A DNA stretch of 64,000 nt from Roseateles sp. SL47 (GTDB lineage: Bacteria > Pseudomonadota > Gammaproteobacteria > Burkholderiales > Burkholderiaceae_C), in the NCBI RefSeq assembly GCF_026625885.1, contig NZ_CP113068.1, positions 4,216,001 to 4,280,000 of the forward strand, written 5' to 3'. This document shows, in pieces, positions 42,001-51,166 of this stretch (the first letter of the stretch is position 1; each line of letters opens with the position of its first letter). Below the pieces are notes generated by a model. The model was not told where the DNA came from. It ran no database searches and was given only the letters and a program-made list of their open reading frames with translations. The position numbers were made by a program, and so were the translations under genes.

Positions 42001-45000
42001 TGTAGAGGTCGTTGAGCAGCGAGGCCATGCGGGCGGCGGCCACATCCGGCGGGGCGGAGGCCGGCAGGTCCATCGCCTTCATCAACTGCTGGCGGCGGGC
42101 GGAGTGGGCATTGCCCATCTCGGCGCGGAAAGTCGCCACCACGTCGTCGAAGGACTCCAGTTGCGACCAGGCGGACATGCCCAGCTTGCCCAGCCGCAGC
42201 AGGCCGGACTCGGCGCTGCGCGCGCGCTCGGCCACGACGGCCTGCAACTGATCCGGGGTGGACGCCTGCAGCAGTTGCGCATATTCCGTCACCGTGCGGG
42301 CCAGGTTGGCGGACCGGATGGCGTGCGGGTCGCGCCGGTCCCGGCGGGCCAGCGTGGCGTCGTCCGGCGCCTGGCGCCCGACGGGCGCCGTGGGGAGGCG
42401 CACGCCGGCCGACTGCAGCGTCTGCAGCACCTGGACGATCTCCTTCATCAGCACCCGTTCGCGGTCGCCCAGGCCGGGCTTGCTGTCCAGGCGCGGTCCG
42501 GCGGGCAGGTGATCGAACAGGGCCTTGAGACCGGGCAGCAGGTTGTCCCGGGAGATCGCCTGGGTGACGCTGCGATAGGCCTCGGCCGCGCCATAGCTGA
42601 AGTTGGCGGCGGAGAAGACGTCCGGCTTGGCGTCCAGGCTGGGGTCCAGCGCCCGAGCCTGGATGCCGATCTTGCGCAGTTGCACCAGCAGGAGCTCCAG
42701 CGTGTCCTCCCGCGCCTGGGTGGCCTCCAGCCGGGACACCGCATCCCACCCCGGACCGTCCGGCAGCAGCGACGGCGCCTGCGTGAAGATCTGCATCAGG
42801 GCTTGCGGCTCCCGCATCAGCGTCGCCAGCCCGGCATGCGCCCGCTGGGCCTCCAGGAAGTGGCCCTGCAGGCGCTTGAACTGGTCCGCCGACATGGCGG
42901 TATAGCCCAGTGCGTTGGCAAAGGCACGCGCCGAGTCCACCACCGCGTCGCTCACGCTGCGGCCCAGCTTGGCCACGTTGTCCACCGTGGTGGCGGCCAG
43001 CGTGCCGAGGTTGGAGCCCAATGTCAGCGGGTCGGAAGAGGTGTTGCCCAGCAGTGTGGTGCGTACCCCCGCGTGGGCATTACCCAGGTGCAGGCGGGTG
43101 TTCTGCTGCCGGTCGATGCGGGCATTGGTCGCATGGTGCAGGCCACTGGTGGCGTGCTCCGGCACCACCGGCTGCGGATCGATGCGCGCCGGCGCGAGGC
43201 TGCCATCGGGCCGTGTCATGGGCGGCAGCACCAGGTGCCAGGTGTCGCCCGCGCGGCCGGCCTCCGGATCCCGCACCCGCACCTCCAGTTGACCGGCACG
43301 GGAACTCCGCAGTTCCCGCAGTTGCGCGCCCGGCGGCAGGCCGCCCATGTCCAGCGGTACCGGCAGCCAGTGTTCCCGTGCGTCCAGCCGCTTCAGCGTG
43401 GCGGGGCCGCCCGTAGGCTCGTCCAGCACGTGCAGCTGGTCATCCAGGCCGACCGCCAGGCTGATCGGATGCAGGGCCCCGTCAGCGTTGAGGTTGCGCA
43501 GCGCTCCAGCACTGCCGCTCCCACTGGAAACCCCGCTGGGGGCCGGCCGGTTGGTGAGGATCGCGTGGCTGTCCAGGTTGTTCTCCACCAGGAAGACCGA
43601 CCGGTCCCGCGAGATGGCCATCTGCCCGACCAGGGCGTCATGCGTCAGCAACGGCTGCGGAGACACCCGCACCGGCGGCGGTGCCACCACCAGCGGGCCC
43701 CCGTGGGGGAGCCGCTGCGCGTCCCTCGCGGGCAGGAAGGGGGTGCGGCCTTCCCAGTGCAGCTCCAGCACCTGCGCCGCTTCGCCGGGCGGCTGCGCCA
43801 GGGCGAAGACGGGTTTGCGGTCGATGAAGCCGAAGGGGCTGGTCACCACCCGCAGCAGGTGCTCCAAGGGCTGGCCATCAGCGCGGGCCAGGCTGATCCA
43901 GGGATGGTCCGGCGCCTCCCGGTAGAAGGCATGCCCGCCGGCGAGGCCGATCTCCGCATGGCCATCCAGCAAGGTCCGCGCGGAGGCCGGAATCTCCGGC
44001 GACACCAGGCCGGCGTTGTTCACCACCAGCAGCGGATGCTCCAGGGCAAAGGTCGGCTGCCAGCCATGGCCATCGGCGGCGCGGGCCAGCGCGAGGCGTT
44101 CGCCGGTCTCATTGGTGGCGATCAATTGCACCCGGCCGTCGCCCTCGTGGGCCATGGCGCTCACCGACCAGTCGCTGCCCTCCGGCAGCGGTAAGTCCAC
44201 GCGCCGGGCCTTCACCGTACCGGCGCCGGCCAGGCTGCCCTCATAAAGCCGGCCACGGTCGTCCAGCACCAGGGCGGTGTGCCGGTCGGTGAGGAGCACG
44301 TCCCGCGGCTGCGCCGGGCTCGGGGCCTCCCCGTCGGTCGGGTCGGGGCGCAGCAGCTGGATGGGCCGCGCCGGCCCCTCCCCGGGCGGCAGCAGCGTGC
44401 CGTGGGCCAGCACGTGCACACCGCCATCGGCATCCACCCGCACCTGGCCCCGGATGCCCGGACGGCCCACCTGCTCCACGCCTTCGGCGGTCAGTCGCAG
44501 CACACGCCCCTCCTTCTCCACATAGACCTGGTCATCGGCCTGGCGGCCCAGCATGCGGACCGTGGCCGACGGCAGCCCCGGCAGCGCCGCGGGGGCCCAG
44601 CGGCCGTCCTCACCCAGTTGGTGCACCTGGTTGTTGTGCAGGCGGAGGGTGGCGCCCGGCCCACCCGCATCCGCGCCATGGTGAGCCCCGGGGGTGTACC
44701 GGTGCGCCAGAGCCCGGCGAGCAGTCCCAGTGGGGGTTGATGGAGCGGCTGATGCGGCGCGGCAGCGTCGGGCGGCTGCGCCAATGCGTGCGCAGCCGCG
44801 TCGGAGGCCGGTGTCAACGCGGCCAGCGCCATGCCGGGCACTCCCACCTGGAAGACCTCGTGGCGGGCGGCGTGGGGCGTCCCCGGCATCGCCGGATAAC
44901 GGACCAGCCAGCCAGCGCCGCCGTTCAGCGGCACGACCGCCTCCGGATCCGGCCGCCGCTGCAACCATTGCCCCAGCCGCTGCGTCAGCACGCGATTCTG

Positions 45001-45429
45001 GCGTGGGTCCCCCACCAACTCCCGGGCGATGTCCCTGTGCAGTTGCTCGCCTTCCGGGCGACCGAGCCAGGAGAGGCTCTGGCGGAGGGAGCGTGTGCCG
45101 GGGCCGCTAGGGGGCTCATCCGGCAGTTGGTTCCGCGGCTGGTTCGGCGGCGCGGATGCCAGGGCGGGCAAGGCGGGGCCCGGGCGCCGAAGCCGGTCCG
45201 CCGGGCGGCCCGCCGCGTCCGGGGAGTTCGTGCCGCCGGCATCGTCCGTGCCGAGGGTCTCGGACCGCGCAAGATCCTGCGCGGTCCGCGGTGTCCGCAG
45301 CAGGTCTTCGGGCAGGCTCGTTGTACGGCCGGGACGGTCCCGCCGGACGCGTTCCGGCAGCCGGCCCGGGTCGCTACCGGTGGTGTCAAGCCGGGGCAAT
45401 GGCTCGCCGGACTGAATGCTGTCAACCAT
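39029..45429 (-). CDS. AvrE/DspE family type III effector, reading frame broken by -1 frameshift
   Basis: This is a homologue of AvrE/DspE/WtsE, giant effectors that form water and solute channels in plant membranes. The N-terminus (ATG 45429, MVDSIQSGEPLPRLD) is in one frame to about 44695; the rest runs in another frame to 39029. Adding one base in the C5G4 run (44686-44694) joins them into 2133 residues, longer than the usual roughly 1800. Family marks are a beta-propeller-like front with repeated GRVL/GRLYEG turns, the block RLAVIVPHNTDDNPVNASVG with GLGGLAHSRTAGTSHQ and RYGLYDRLLGAEVLE, and a barrel-like middle (MGVGGRVTLGAAMQHGQG). A coiled-coil tail extends the C-terminus. The promoter at 45547-45607 is exact. 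It is either a pseudogene or a homopolymer sequencing error. Confidence 0.85.
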
Positions 45430-45546
45430 GTGTGTCTCCTCGCTATGAGGTGGTGTATGCGTCGTTGTGGTGAGTGCCGTGAGGGCTCGTTGGGCGTCCT
45501 CGGGGCCGTGGCGGGGCCCGCGTCGGCTGGTTCCGTGGGCCTGTGC

Positions 45547-45607
45547 AGACTAGGAACGCCACGTGCTGGCAAACGCCGCGGCGCGAAGCGGCAGCGGGAG
45601 ATACGAA
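45547..45607 (-). promoter_or_regulatory. hrpII/PIP promoter of avrE homologue
   Basis: The minus strand reads TTCG (45607-45604), N16, TTCG (45587-45584), N31, TAGTCT (45552-45547). This is the full HrpB/HrpX-type promoter: exact box plus a TANNNT -10 at the canonical 30-32 base distance. The avrE start is at 45429, so the leader is about 110 bases. Confidence 0.85.
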
Positions 45608-45768
45608 ACCGCGGTCGCCGATCCGGGCCACCAAGGCCGGCGGCGTGCCAGCGCAGGCGCGGAAGTCACCTGGATCGGCTTCACGATCGCCTGGGGATGC
45701 GCTGCGCTCTCCACGTAGCGGGTCCGCATGGGGCCCGGCCGGAGTACGCCCGACGCGTGTGCCAGGTT

Positions 45769-45830
45769 TTCGCTTCAGCTGGGTCGCTTTCGGCTTTGCA
45801 TCACTGCGCGTTGCGCGGTGACGGCAGCAT
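45769..45830 (+). promoter_or_regulatory. hrpII/PIP promoter of the 45839 effector gene
   Basis: TTCG (45769-45772), N16, TTCG (45789-45792), N32, CAGCAT (45825-45830), which fits the YANNNT form of the -10. The start codon is at 45839, so transcription would begin almost at the ATG. Either the message is nearly leaderless or the true start is further inside. The 409-base gap 45430-45838 otherwise holds only the divergent avrE promoter. Confidence 0.75.
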
Positions 45831-45838
45831 CCGGACGC

Positions 45839-48800
45839 ATGAAATTCCCATCTTTCCTTGGCGGGTCCAGCCCGTCCGATGCAGGCGGCGGTCTGCCGCC
45901 GCCCTCGACCGCCGCATCCTCCACCTCCGGGGCGGCCCTGTCGCCCGGCACGCCTGCCGGGCCGCTGGCGCCCAACGCGTCGCCAGGCGCCTCTCCCGGG
46001 TTGAACAGCCCGGCGTCTTCGCGCGGCGCGCGTCCGGTGCCCGGCGGGCACACAGGCGGCATCCTGGACCAGCTCCGGCGCCAGTTCAGGCCGGGCCCCA
46101 TGAACGTCGCGGCGGGGCCGTTCTACATCCACACCACGATGCCGCCGCTACGGATGACCTCGCCCCCGGGGTACGGTGCGGATTCACCGGCGCCCCTGCC
46201 CGCGCTGCCTGCGGCGCCACCCCTGCGCGGCGCCACCTCGCAATGGATCCGCGAACGGACCGAGCGCCTGATCCAGCATCTGCATCCCACACCGCCCGAG
46301 GTGAAGACGTCCGTGGACGGCAGCCCTTGCGGCGGCTCGTCAATCACGTCGGCCAGCGACTCTGCCGCCACGCCCGCAGTGGCCGCCGCCGATATCCTTG
46401 GTGCGGCGTCCAACCCGCGCGCCTTTGCCAGCACCGTGCGCACCCTGTTCCATCGGGATGCCGACCATCGCGACGACGTCGATACCGGCACCGCCCTCGA
46501 CGCCGACCCCCTCGCCACGAGCCAGTTGATCGCTACCCTCACGGCCCGCCTGGCCGGCCCCTCCGCTGCGCCGAACGGCGCGCGTTTCGCCAAGGCCCTG
46601 CAGGGCGCACGCGCACTGGCGGTGGCCACCGGCGGAGACGCTGCGCTGGCATTGAATGCGCTGGACCAGTTGCCTCACATCAGCGGGTCCATCCTCGCGG
46701 ACCGCCCGCAACGCGGCCCGGCCACGCCCACGGTATCAGGTGCTCCGCAAGATGCGTCCAGCGCCGCGTGGCGCGCCGCCTGCCTGCTGAGCGCCACGCG
46801 CAGCGGCTTTGACGCCCTGTTGACGCTGAGCGACGACCACAGCCTGCGCGCCCCCGGCGAGGCCGGCGAGATGAAGCGAGAGGCGCTGCACACCTTCCTG
46901 CAGGCCGCGGCCTACCTCGCGGACCACGCGGATCCCTCCACCGTCCCGGCCCCCGGCCAGCCATCCGGCAGCACACGCCGCCGGCTCAACACCGCGTCCA
47001 ACGCCGCCGCCCAGCTGCACGACGCCATCTCGCGCCTGGCCCGCTCCAGTCCCAGCGCCCCGGATCCTCAAGCGCTGGCCCTCAACGCGCTGGTCTGTGC
47101 GGCCCGGCTGATGGAGGCCCCGCTGGCCACCGCCCAGGAGATCGCCAATACGGACCACGTGGCCGCCTACGTGGCCTGGCGCAGCGGGTACCACGAGCGT
47201 GGTCCGGGCACGGCCCTGGCACGGACACAGGCCCGCATGGCCAAGTTCCTGACCTGGATCCCCCGGGCGGAACGCCGGGCCGCGAACCCCGCCACCGCGC
47301 TGGATCCCCGGCGCTGGATCGGCCAGCAGAAATCCCCGCTCACCGCCACCGCCTTCACCGCTGGCGGCGCCAATCTCGGCCTGGCGGTCCGCGAGGCGGA
47401 GCAACTCCAGCAGGCCGTGTCCGCCGCGCTCAGTGCCGTCTCCGACCGGCTGGGCGCTCTGGCCGCCTGGAAGGTGGCACCGGCCCCTCGGCGCATGGAG
47501 GCGCTGCTGCGCCAGCAGGCCGTGGCGCATTGGGCCGCAGTGTCCCAGGGCCTGGGCCACCCCGGCGAATGCCACCCCGGCAAGTCGGACCGCGCGGCCA
47601 TCGTCAGCGCCGCCGCGGCGCTGGCCCCGGGGCTGGGGCTGGACCCGGCCGCTCTCGCCTCGCACCGCCAGGCCAGGGAGCTGAAGCACCTGGATCTGAA
47701 GGCCCTGGAGCGATGGCTGCAGGAAACGCCCGCCCTCGGCGTCCCCGCCGAGGGCGCCGCATCTCCAGCCACTTCATCCCCGGCAACCCTGATCGCACAG
47801 GTGCGGGAGCGCCTGCGGTTGCGCCCCATCCGCCCCGCCGGCGGCACCCGCGCCGACATCCAGGACGCGCTCACCCAGGTGATCGACACCACGCCCCTGG
47901 GCAACAACGTGCGCTACTTCGACGGCGGCACCTACGGCGTGAATGCCAACACCTCGCTGAACATGCAGGACTTCAAGGCCATGATCGGCCTGTCGCTCGG
48001 CCCGGGCTACAAGTCCCTGCGCGGGCGGCACGCCTTCCTGGAGATTGGTTCGTCGTCGTACGGGGGCGAAGTGTTCATGGGCGTGGACAAGCGGACCTCG
48101 CACGGTGGCGCGGTCGGCCTGTTCGGCGGCATCGCGCTGGGCATCCACGAGTCGATCTTCCATGTCTCCCTGGGCGGTGGCGCGGGATATGCCTACTCCC
48201 ACGACACCAGCGCGCCCAGCGGCGTCATCATCCGCACGCGGGTGCGGCGCGACGCCAACAACAAACCCACCGATTCCTGGCGGGGGCAGGCCAACGATGT
48301 GCTGCGGTTCCTGTTCGAGCAGAGCGTGCCGACAACCGCCCCGGCAGGACGATCCGGACCCTTGGGCACCGGCGCCCGCATGGCGCCGGAGGCGCTGTGG
48401 CAGGCCTTCAGTGAACGCTTCTTCCGCGAGCGGGACATCTCGGTGAACTGGCGTGACCAGCGGCGCAGCAGCCACACCGTCTCGGAGGTGCGCAATGCCA
48501 TGGCGCGCTTCTCGCTGGCCGGCTGGCACTTCGGGCCCTCCTTCGCCGCCAGCAACGACCACCTGGTGGGCGGCAAGAACGAGCGCATCGACGCCAACGG
48601 CTGGCTGAAGGGGCTGGAGCGCTCACGCGCGCGCTCCTCGGCGTTGAACGTCAACCTGTCGCTGGTGTCGGCCTCGGCCAGCCCGGGCCACTTCGCCCGG
48701 CATCCGGGCCAGCCAGAATCGGTCAGCCTGCCCAGCGTGCCGATGGTGGGCGTCTCGGCATCCCTGATGCCCCAGGGCGCCAGCGTCACGCTGCGCATGG

Positions 48801-49375
48801 TGGACGAACACGGCGACCTGCATCCGGGCTACATCCGCTGCCTGGTCGAGTTCCTGGACCCGGCCTCCTTCATGTCCTATCTGGGCCAGCGCACGGCTGG
48901 CCTGGCCAACACCGGCCGCAGCCGGCAACGCCTGGAGGCCTTCCGGCAGGAGGTGATGGCGGCGGCCACGCGCGGCAATCAGTCCTTCGGGGAAAGCCTG
49001 AAACTGCGGCCAGAGATCGTGGAGGTGATGAATGTGCACCGCGACGAGGTGGAGATGATCCGTCGCTGCGCCGCGCCGGGCCAGCCATCCCTGGATCCCC
49101 GCATCGCTGCGCTGGAAGGCGAGATGGCGCGCCTGCTCAACGATCCCGGCAGCTGGAAGCTCTCCGGCTACTACACCTACGAGATCAACACCGAGGGTTA
49201 CACCGCAGGCCCGGCCTTCATCGGCCAGGCCACGGCGGTCACCGCCGCCAACGGGGAGCGGGTGTTGGCCGAACTCGCCATGGCGGAACTGGAGGCGCTG
49301 GATCAGACGGCGGCGGAAGACGTCGCGGGCGTCGCCGTGGATCCGTCGCCACCGCCGCAGGACGCGACGGATTAA
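45839..49375 (+). CDS. Large type III effector candidate with beta-rich region (1178 aa)
   Basis: I cannot name the family of this 1178-residue protein. Residues 1-85 are Pro/Ser/Gly-rich and disordered, as in secretion signals. A long Ala-rich helical section follows. From about residue 690 comes a beta-rich barrel-like region: NNVRYFDGGTYGVNANTSLN, FLEIGSSSYGGEVFMGVDKR, GLFGGIALGIHESIFHVSLG, then GWHFGPSFAASNDHLVGGKN. A helical C-terminal segment ends acidic. It resembles the 28018-31242 product in layout. It is transcribed divergently from avrE under its own exact hrpII box. Function as a translocated effector, perhaps pore- or channel-like, is inference. Confidence 0.68.
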   Translation: MKFPSFLGGSSPSDAGGGLPPPSTAASSTSGAALSPGTPAGPLAPNASPGASPGLNSPASSRGARPVPGGHTGGILDQLRRQFRPGPMNVAAGPFYIHTTMPPLRMTSPPGYGADSPAPLPALPAAPPLRGATSQWIRERTERLIQHLHPTPPEVKTSVDGSPCGGSSITSASDSAATPAVAAADILGAASNPRAFASTVRTLFHRDADHRDDVDTGTALDADPLATSQLIATLTARLAGPSAAPNGARFAKALQGARALAVATGGDAALALNALDQLPHISGSILADRPQRGPATPTVSGAPQDASSAAWRAACLLSATRSGFDALLTLSDDHSLRAPGEAGEMKREALHTFLQAAAYLADHADPSTVPAPGQPSGSTRRRLNTASNAAAQLHDAISRLARSSPSAPDPQALALNALVCAARLMEAPLATAQEIANTDHVAAYVAWRSGYHERGPGTALARTQARMAKFLTWIPRAERRAANPATALDPRRWIGQQKSPLTATAFTAGGANLGLAVREAEQLQQAVSAALSAVSDRLGALAAWKVAPAPRRMEALLRQQAVAHWAAVSQGLGHPGECHPGKSDRAAIVSAAAALAPGLGLDPAALASHRQARELKHLDLKALERWLQETPALGVPAEGAASPATSSPATLIAQVRERLRLRPIRPAGGTRADIQDALTQVIDTTPLGNNVRYFDGGTYGVNANTSLNMQDFKAMIGLSLGPGYKSLRGRHAFLEIGSSSYGGEVFMGVDKRTSHGGAVGLFGGIALGIHESIFHVSLGGGAGYAYSHDTSAPSGVIIRTRVRRDANNKPTDSWRGQANDVLRFLFEQSVPTTAPAGRSGPLGTGARMAPEALWQAFSERFFRERDISVNWRDQRRSSHTVSEVRNAMARFSLAGWHFGPSFAASNDHLVGGKNERIDANGWLKGLERSRARSSALNVNLSLVSASASPGHFARHPGQPESVSLPSVPMVGVSASLMPQGASVTLRMVDEHGDLHPGYIRCLVEFLDPASFMSYLGQRTAGLANTGRSRQRLEAFRQEVMAAATRGNQSFGESLKLRPEIVEVMNVHRDEVEMIRRCAAPGQPSLDPRIAALEGEMARLLNDPGSWKLSGYYTYEINTEGYTAGPAFIGQATAVTAANGERVLAELAMAELEALDQTAAEDVAGVAVDPSPPPQDATD

Positions 49376-49614
49376 TCCCGCCGCAGACCCTGGACCGCCG
49401 CGCGGGCCAACTGATAACCGGCGAAAGGCAGCAGGACCGAGCCTGCTCTGGAGGAACTCCTGGCGGCCGCCATGGAGGTGGCGCTCGGGATGGAAGTCGT
49501 CAGGGCCGTGTCCACCGCCGGCTGGATGCCGGCCGGGAATCGTTCCTCCGCTCGGCGCAGGCGCCGCGACAGCTTCACCACGGCCCGAAAGGCCTCAAGC
49601 ACGTGAGAGGTCAT
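49372..49614 (-). CDS. Small hypothetical protein (80 aa)
   Basis: This is an 80-residue protein. ATG 49614 overlaps the end of the SET-domain gene by 20 bases and has an AGGTGG-like site upstream. The N-terminal half is a basic helix (FRAVVKLSRRLRRAEER); the middle is Ser/Ala/Thr-rich; the C-terminus has a short hydrophobic stretch (SVLLPFAGYQLARAAV). No family is recognised. It is the last gene of a leftward cluster and its stop overlaps the end of the convergent effector gene by four bases. Its overlap with the SET gene argues for real, coupled translation. Confidence 0.5.
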   Translation of the reverse strand: MTSHVLEAFRAVVKLSRRLRRAEERFPAGIQPAVDTALTTSIPSATSMAAARSSSRAGSVLLPFAGYQLARAAVQGLRRD

Positions 49615-50623
49615 AGTTCCACCTCAGTTCAGTCCCAGCCGGGATGTCCTGGCTGGCAAAAAACGCCGGCAGGCCGATGTGCCAGCCGTGCGACCACTTG
49701 GACGGGAACAGCACCCGCGTCAGGTTGTAGCCCTCGGCGGGATGCCCCGCGCGCTGGCCCATCGCGTCCACCTCGAACAGCGTGTTGGTCAGCGACATCA
49801 GGTTCTCGCCGTTCACGAAGGCCGGGCCCGCGCCGCTGCGCAGGGCCATGAGGTAACGGTCGTCCTGCAGCAGGAAGTAGTCCACCTCGCCCAGCATCTG
49901 GCCGCCGTAGACACCCAGGCAGGTGCCGGCGGGGATGTTCGCCCGCGCGAACACGCCGCGCTGCCCCACCAGCGAAGCCTCATGCGGCCCCTTGAGGTCG
50001 GCCTCGGTCAACCGGCGGGCCAGCATCCAGCGCTGCTGCGCCGCCGCCCGGGCCCGCTGGCTGCAGGCAGCGACAAAGGGCTCCACGTCCGCCATCGCCC
50101 GCCGGCTGCCATCCGCCAGGGGCAGGCTGGCCTCGTCGGCGCAGAGCAGGCGCAGCGCGCCATGGTCGGCATCACGGAACGGCGCCAGGCCGCAGTCGGC
50201 ATCCGCATAGTTGCGGCGCGCGATGCGCTGGCGCTCGCGGTACCGGAACACCTTGACCAGGGACACCCAGTTCGCCATGGCCGCGCTCACCGTCTGCCCG
50301 CGGCGCTGGGCCAGCGCGATGGCGTTCATGCCGCCGAGCGCGCCACCGGAGGCGGCTTGCGCCACCATGCCGGCCGCAGCGTCCGGCGAGGTCACGGCAT
50401 TCACATAGGCCAGCAGCTGGTCCTTGAAGGCGATCAGCTGGCGCATCACGGCCAGGCGGGCCTCGGCCGGTGGCAGTTCCCGCCGCAGTCGCTCCACGGC
50501 CTCCCGCATGGCCTGGCTCACGCCCTCGGCCTGGCCGGCGCGGCCGTCCAGTTGCTCGATCACCGCGCGGATGTCCAGCGGCTGCGCCGCCGTGGCGGCT
50601 TCCATGATGTCTTCAGGCTTCAT
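49595..50623 (-). CDS. SET-domain protein, candidate nucleus-targeted type III effector
   Basis: This is a 342-residue protein, ATG 50623 with GGGGAG upstream. Residues 1-210 are helical and family-unknown. Residues about 215-342 fit a SET lysine-methyltransferase fold: GQRGVFARANIPAGTCLGVYGG at the start and IPAGTELRWNYDL at the end, with the conserved Tyr. The canonical NHSCxPN motif that shapes the cofactor pocket is not visible; FVNGENLMSLTNT lies there, so activity is uncertain. Bacterial SET proteins delivered by secretion systems modify host histones (Chlamydia NUE, Legionella RomA). This gene is third in a leftward cluster behind an exact hrpII box (52338-52361), which supports an effector role. 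Confidence 0.72.
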   Translation of the reverse strand: MKPEDIMEAATAAQPLDIRAVIEQLDGRAGQAEGVSQAMREAVERLRRELPPAEARLAVMRQLIAFKDQLLAYVNAVTSPDAAAGMVAQAASGGALGGMNAIALAQRRGQTVSAAMANWVSLVKVFRYRERQRIARRNYADADCGLAPFRDADHGALRLLCADEASLPLADGSRRAMADVEPFVAACSQRARAAAQQRWMLARRLTEADLKGPHEASLVGQRGVFARANIPAGTCLGVYGGQMLGEVDYFLLQDDRYLMALRSGAGPAFVNGENLMSLTNTLFEVDAMGQRAGHPAEGYNLTRVLFPSKWSHGWHIGLPAFFASQDIPAGTELRWNYDLSRA

Positions 50624-50638
50624 GCAAAAGGCTCCCCG

Positions 50639-51121
50639 TTAGATGAGCTTGGACTGGATGTCCGCGCCGTTCTTGAAGTTCACGCCCATGCGCTCGGAGG
50701 CCTTGAGCGCCAGCGTCCGGGCCGCGGTGGCCGTATTGGTACGGATCTGCTGGCGGGTCTGCTCATCTTCCAGCGCGTCGGTGTCCTTCTGCGTCTTCGT
50801 GAGCTCTTCCTGGTTCTTGCTGTTGAGCTCGTAATGGCTGGTCGGCGTGGGTGCTGGAGCCGGTGGCGTGGGCGCCTCTGGCAGCCACGGTGGTCCGGAC
50901 CGGCGGCTGGCCAGGCTCACGCCCGGGCTACCGCCATCGGGTGGCGCGGGCGCCCGCCCCAGCTGGCTGATGGCCGAACCCTCCCCGCCACGCGAGGTCG
51001 GGCCACGCGGCGCGCCATGGGGGCCCCCGTTGTCGCCGCCCGTGGGCCCGGCGCCGGGGAGCGCCTCGGGCGGCGGCAGGTCGAGGGGCTTGAGACTGTC
51101 GAGGGGCACGTTGTTGGACAT
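50639..51121 (-). CDS. Hypothetical Pro-rich protein of the effector cluster (160 aa)
   Basis: This is a 160-residue protein. The first 95 residues are dominated by Pro, Gly, Ser and Ala and look disordered. The last 65 form a charged helix (NSKNQEELTKTQKDTDALED and onward) ending IQSKLI. There is no signal peptide, membrane helix or known motif. It lies 45 bases after the membrane-protein gene and 15 bases before the SET-domain gene, in the same orientation, so it should share the hrpII-driven transcript. A disordered secretion signal with a coiled-coil fits a small effector, a harpin-like helper or a chaperone. I cannot decide between these. Confidence 0.55.
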   Translation of the reverse strand: MSNNVPLDSLKPLDLPPPEALPGAGPTGGDNGGPHGAPRGPTSRGGEGSAISQLGRAPAPPDGGSPGVSLASRRSGPPWLPEAPTPPAPAPTPTSHYELNSKNQEELTKTQKDTDALEDEQTRQQIRTNTATAARTLALKASERMGVNFKNGADIQSKLI

Positions 51122-51166
51122 GATGTGGGATAGCGTTGGGAGAGTGGGAAATCCGGCCCCTGCCCC

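Noticed and set aside
40439-44194. Plus-strand open frame of 1251 codons antisense to the avrE homologue
   Set aside because: Composition dominated by Arg, Gln, Gly and His with no motif. The minus strand carries clear AvrE family blocks.
44680-44700. Programmed -1 ribosomal frameshift in the avrE homologue
   Set aside because: The C5G4 run does not form a proper X-XXY-YYZ slippery heptamer in the zero frame and I saw no obvious downstream stem. Mutation or sequencing error is simpler.
44968-45429. Separate small gene for the N-terminal part of the avrE homologue, with the main frame starting at 44968
   Set aside because: The first 90 or so residues of the 44968 frame are out-of-frame noise, while the 45429 frame has the promoter and reads as an effector N-terminus.
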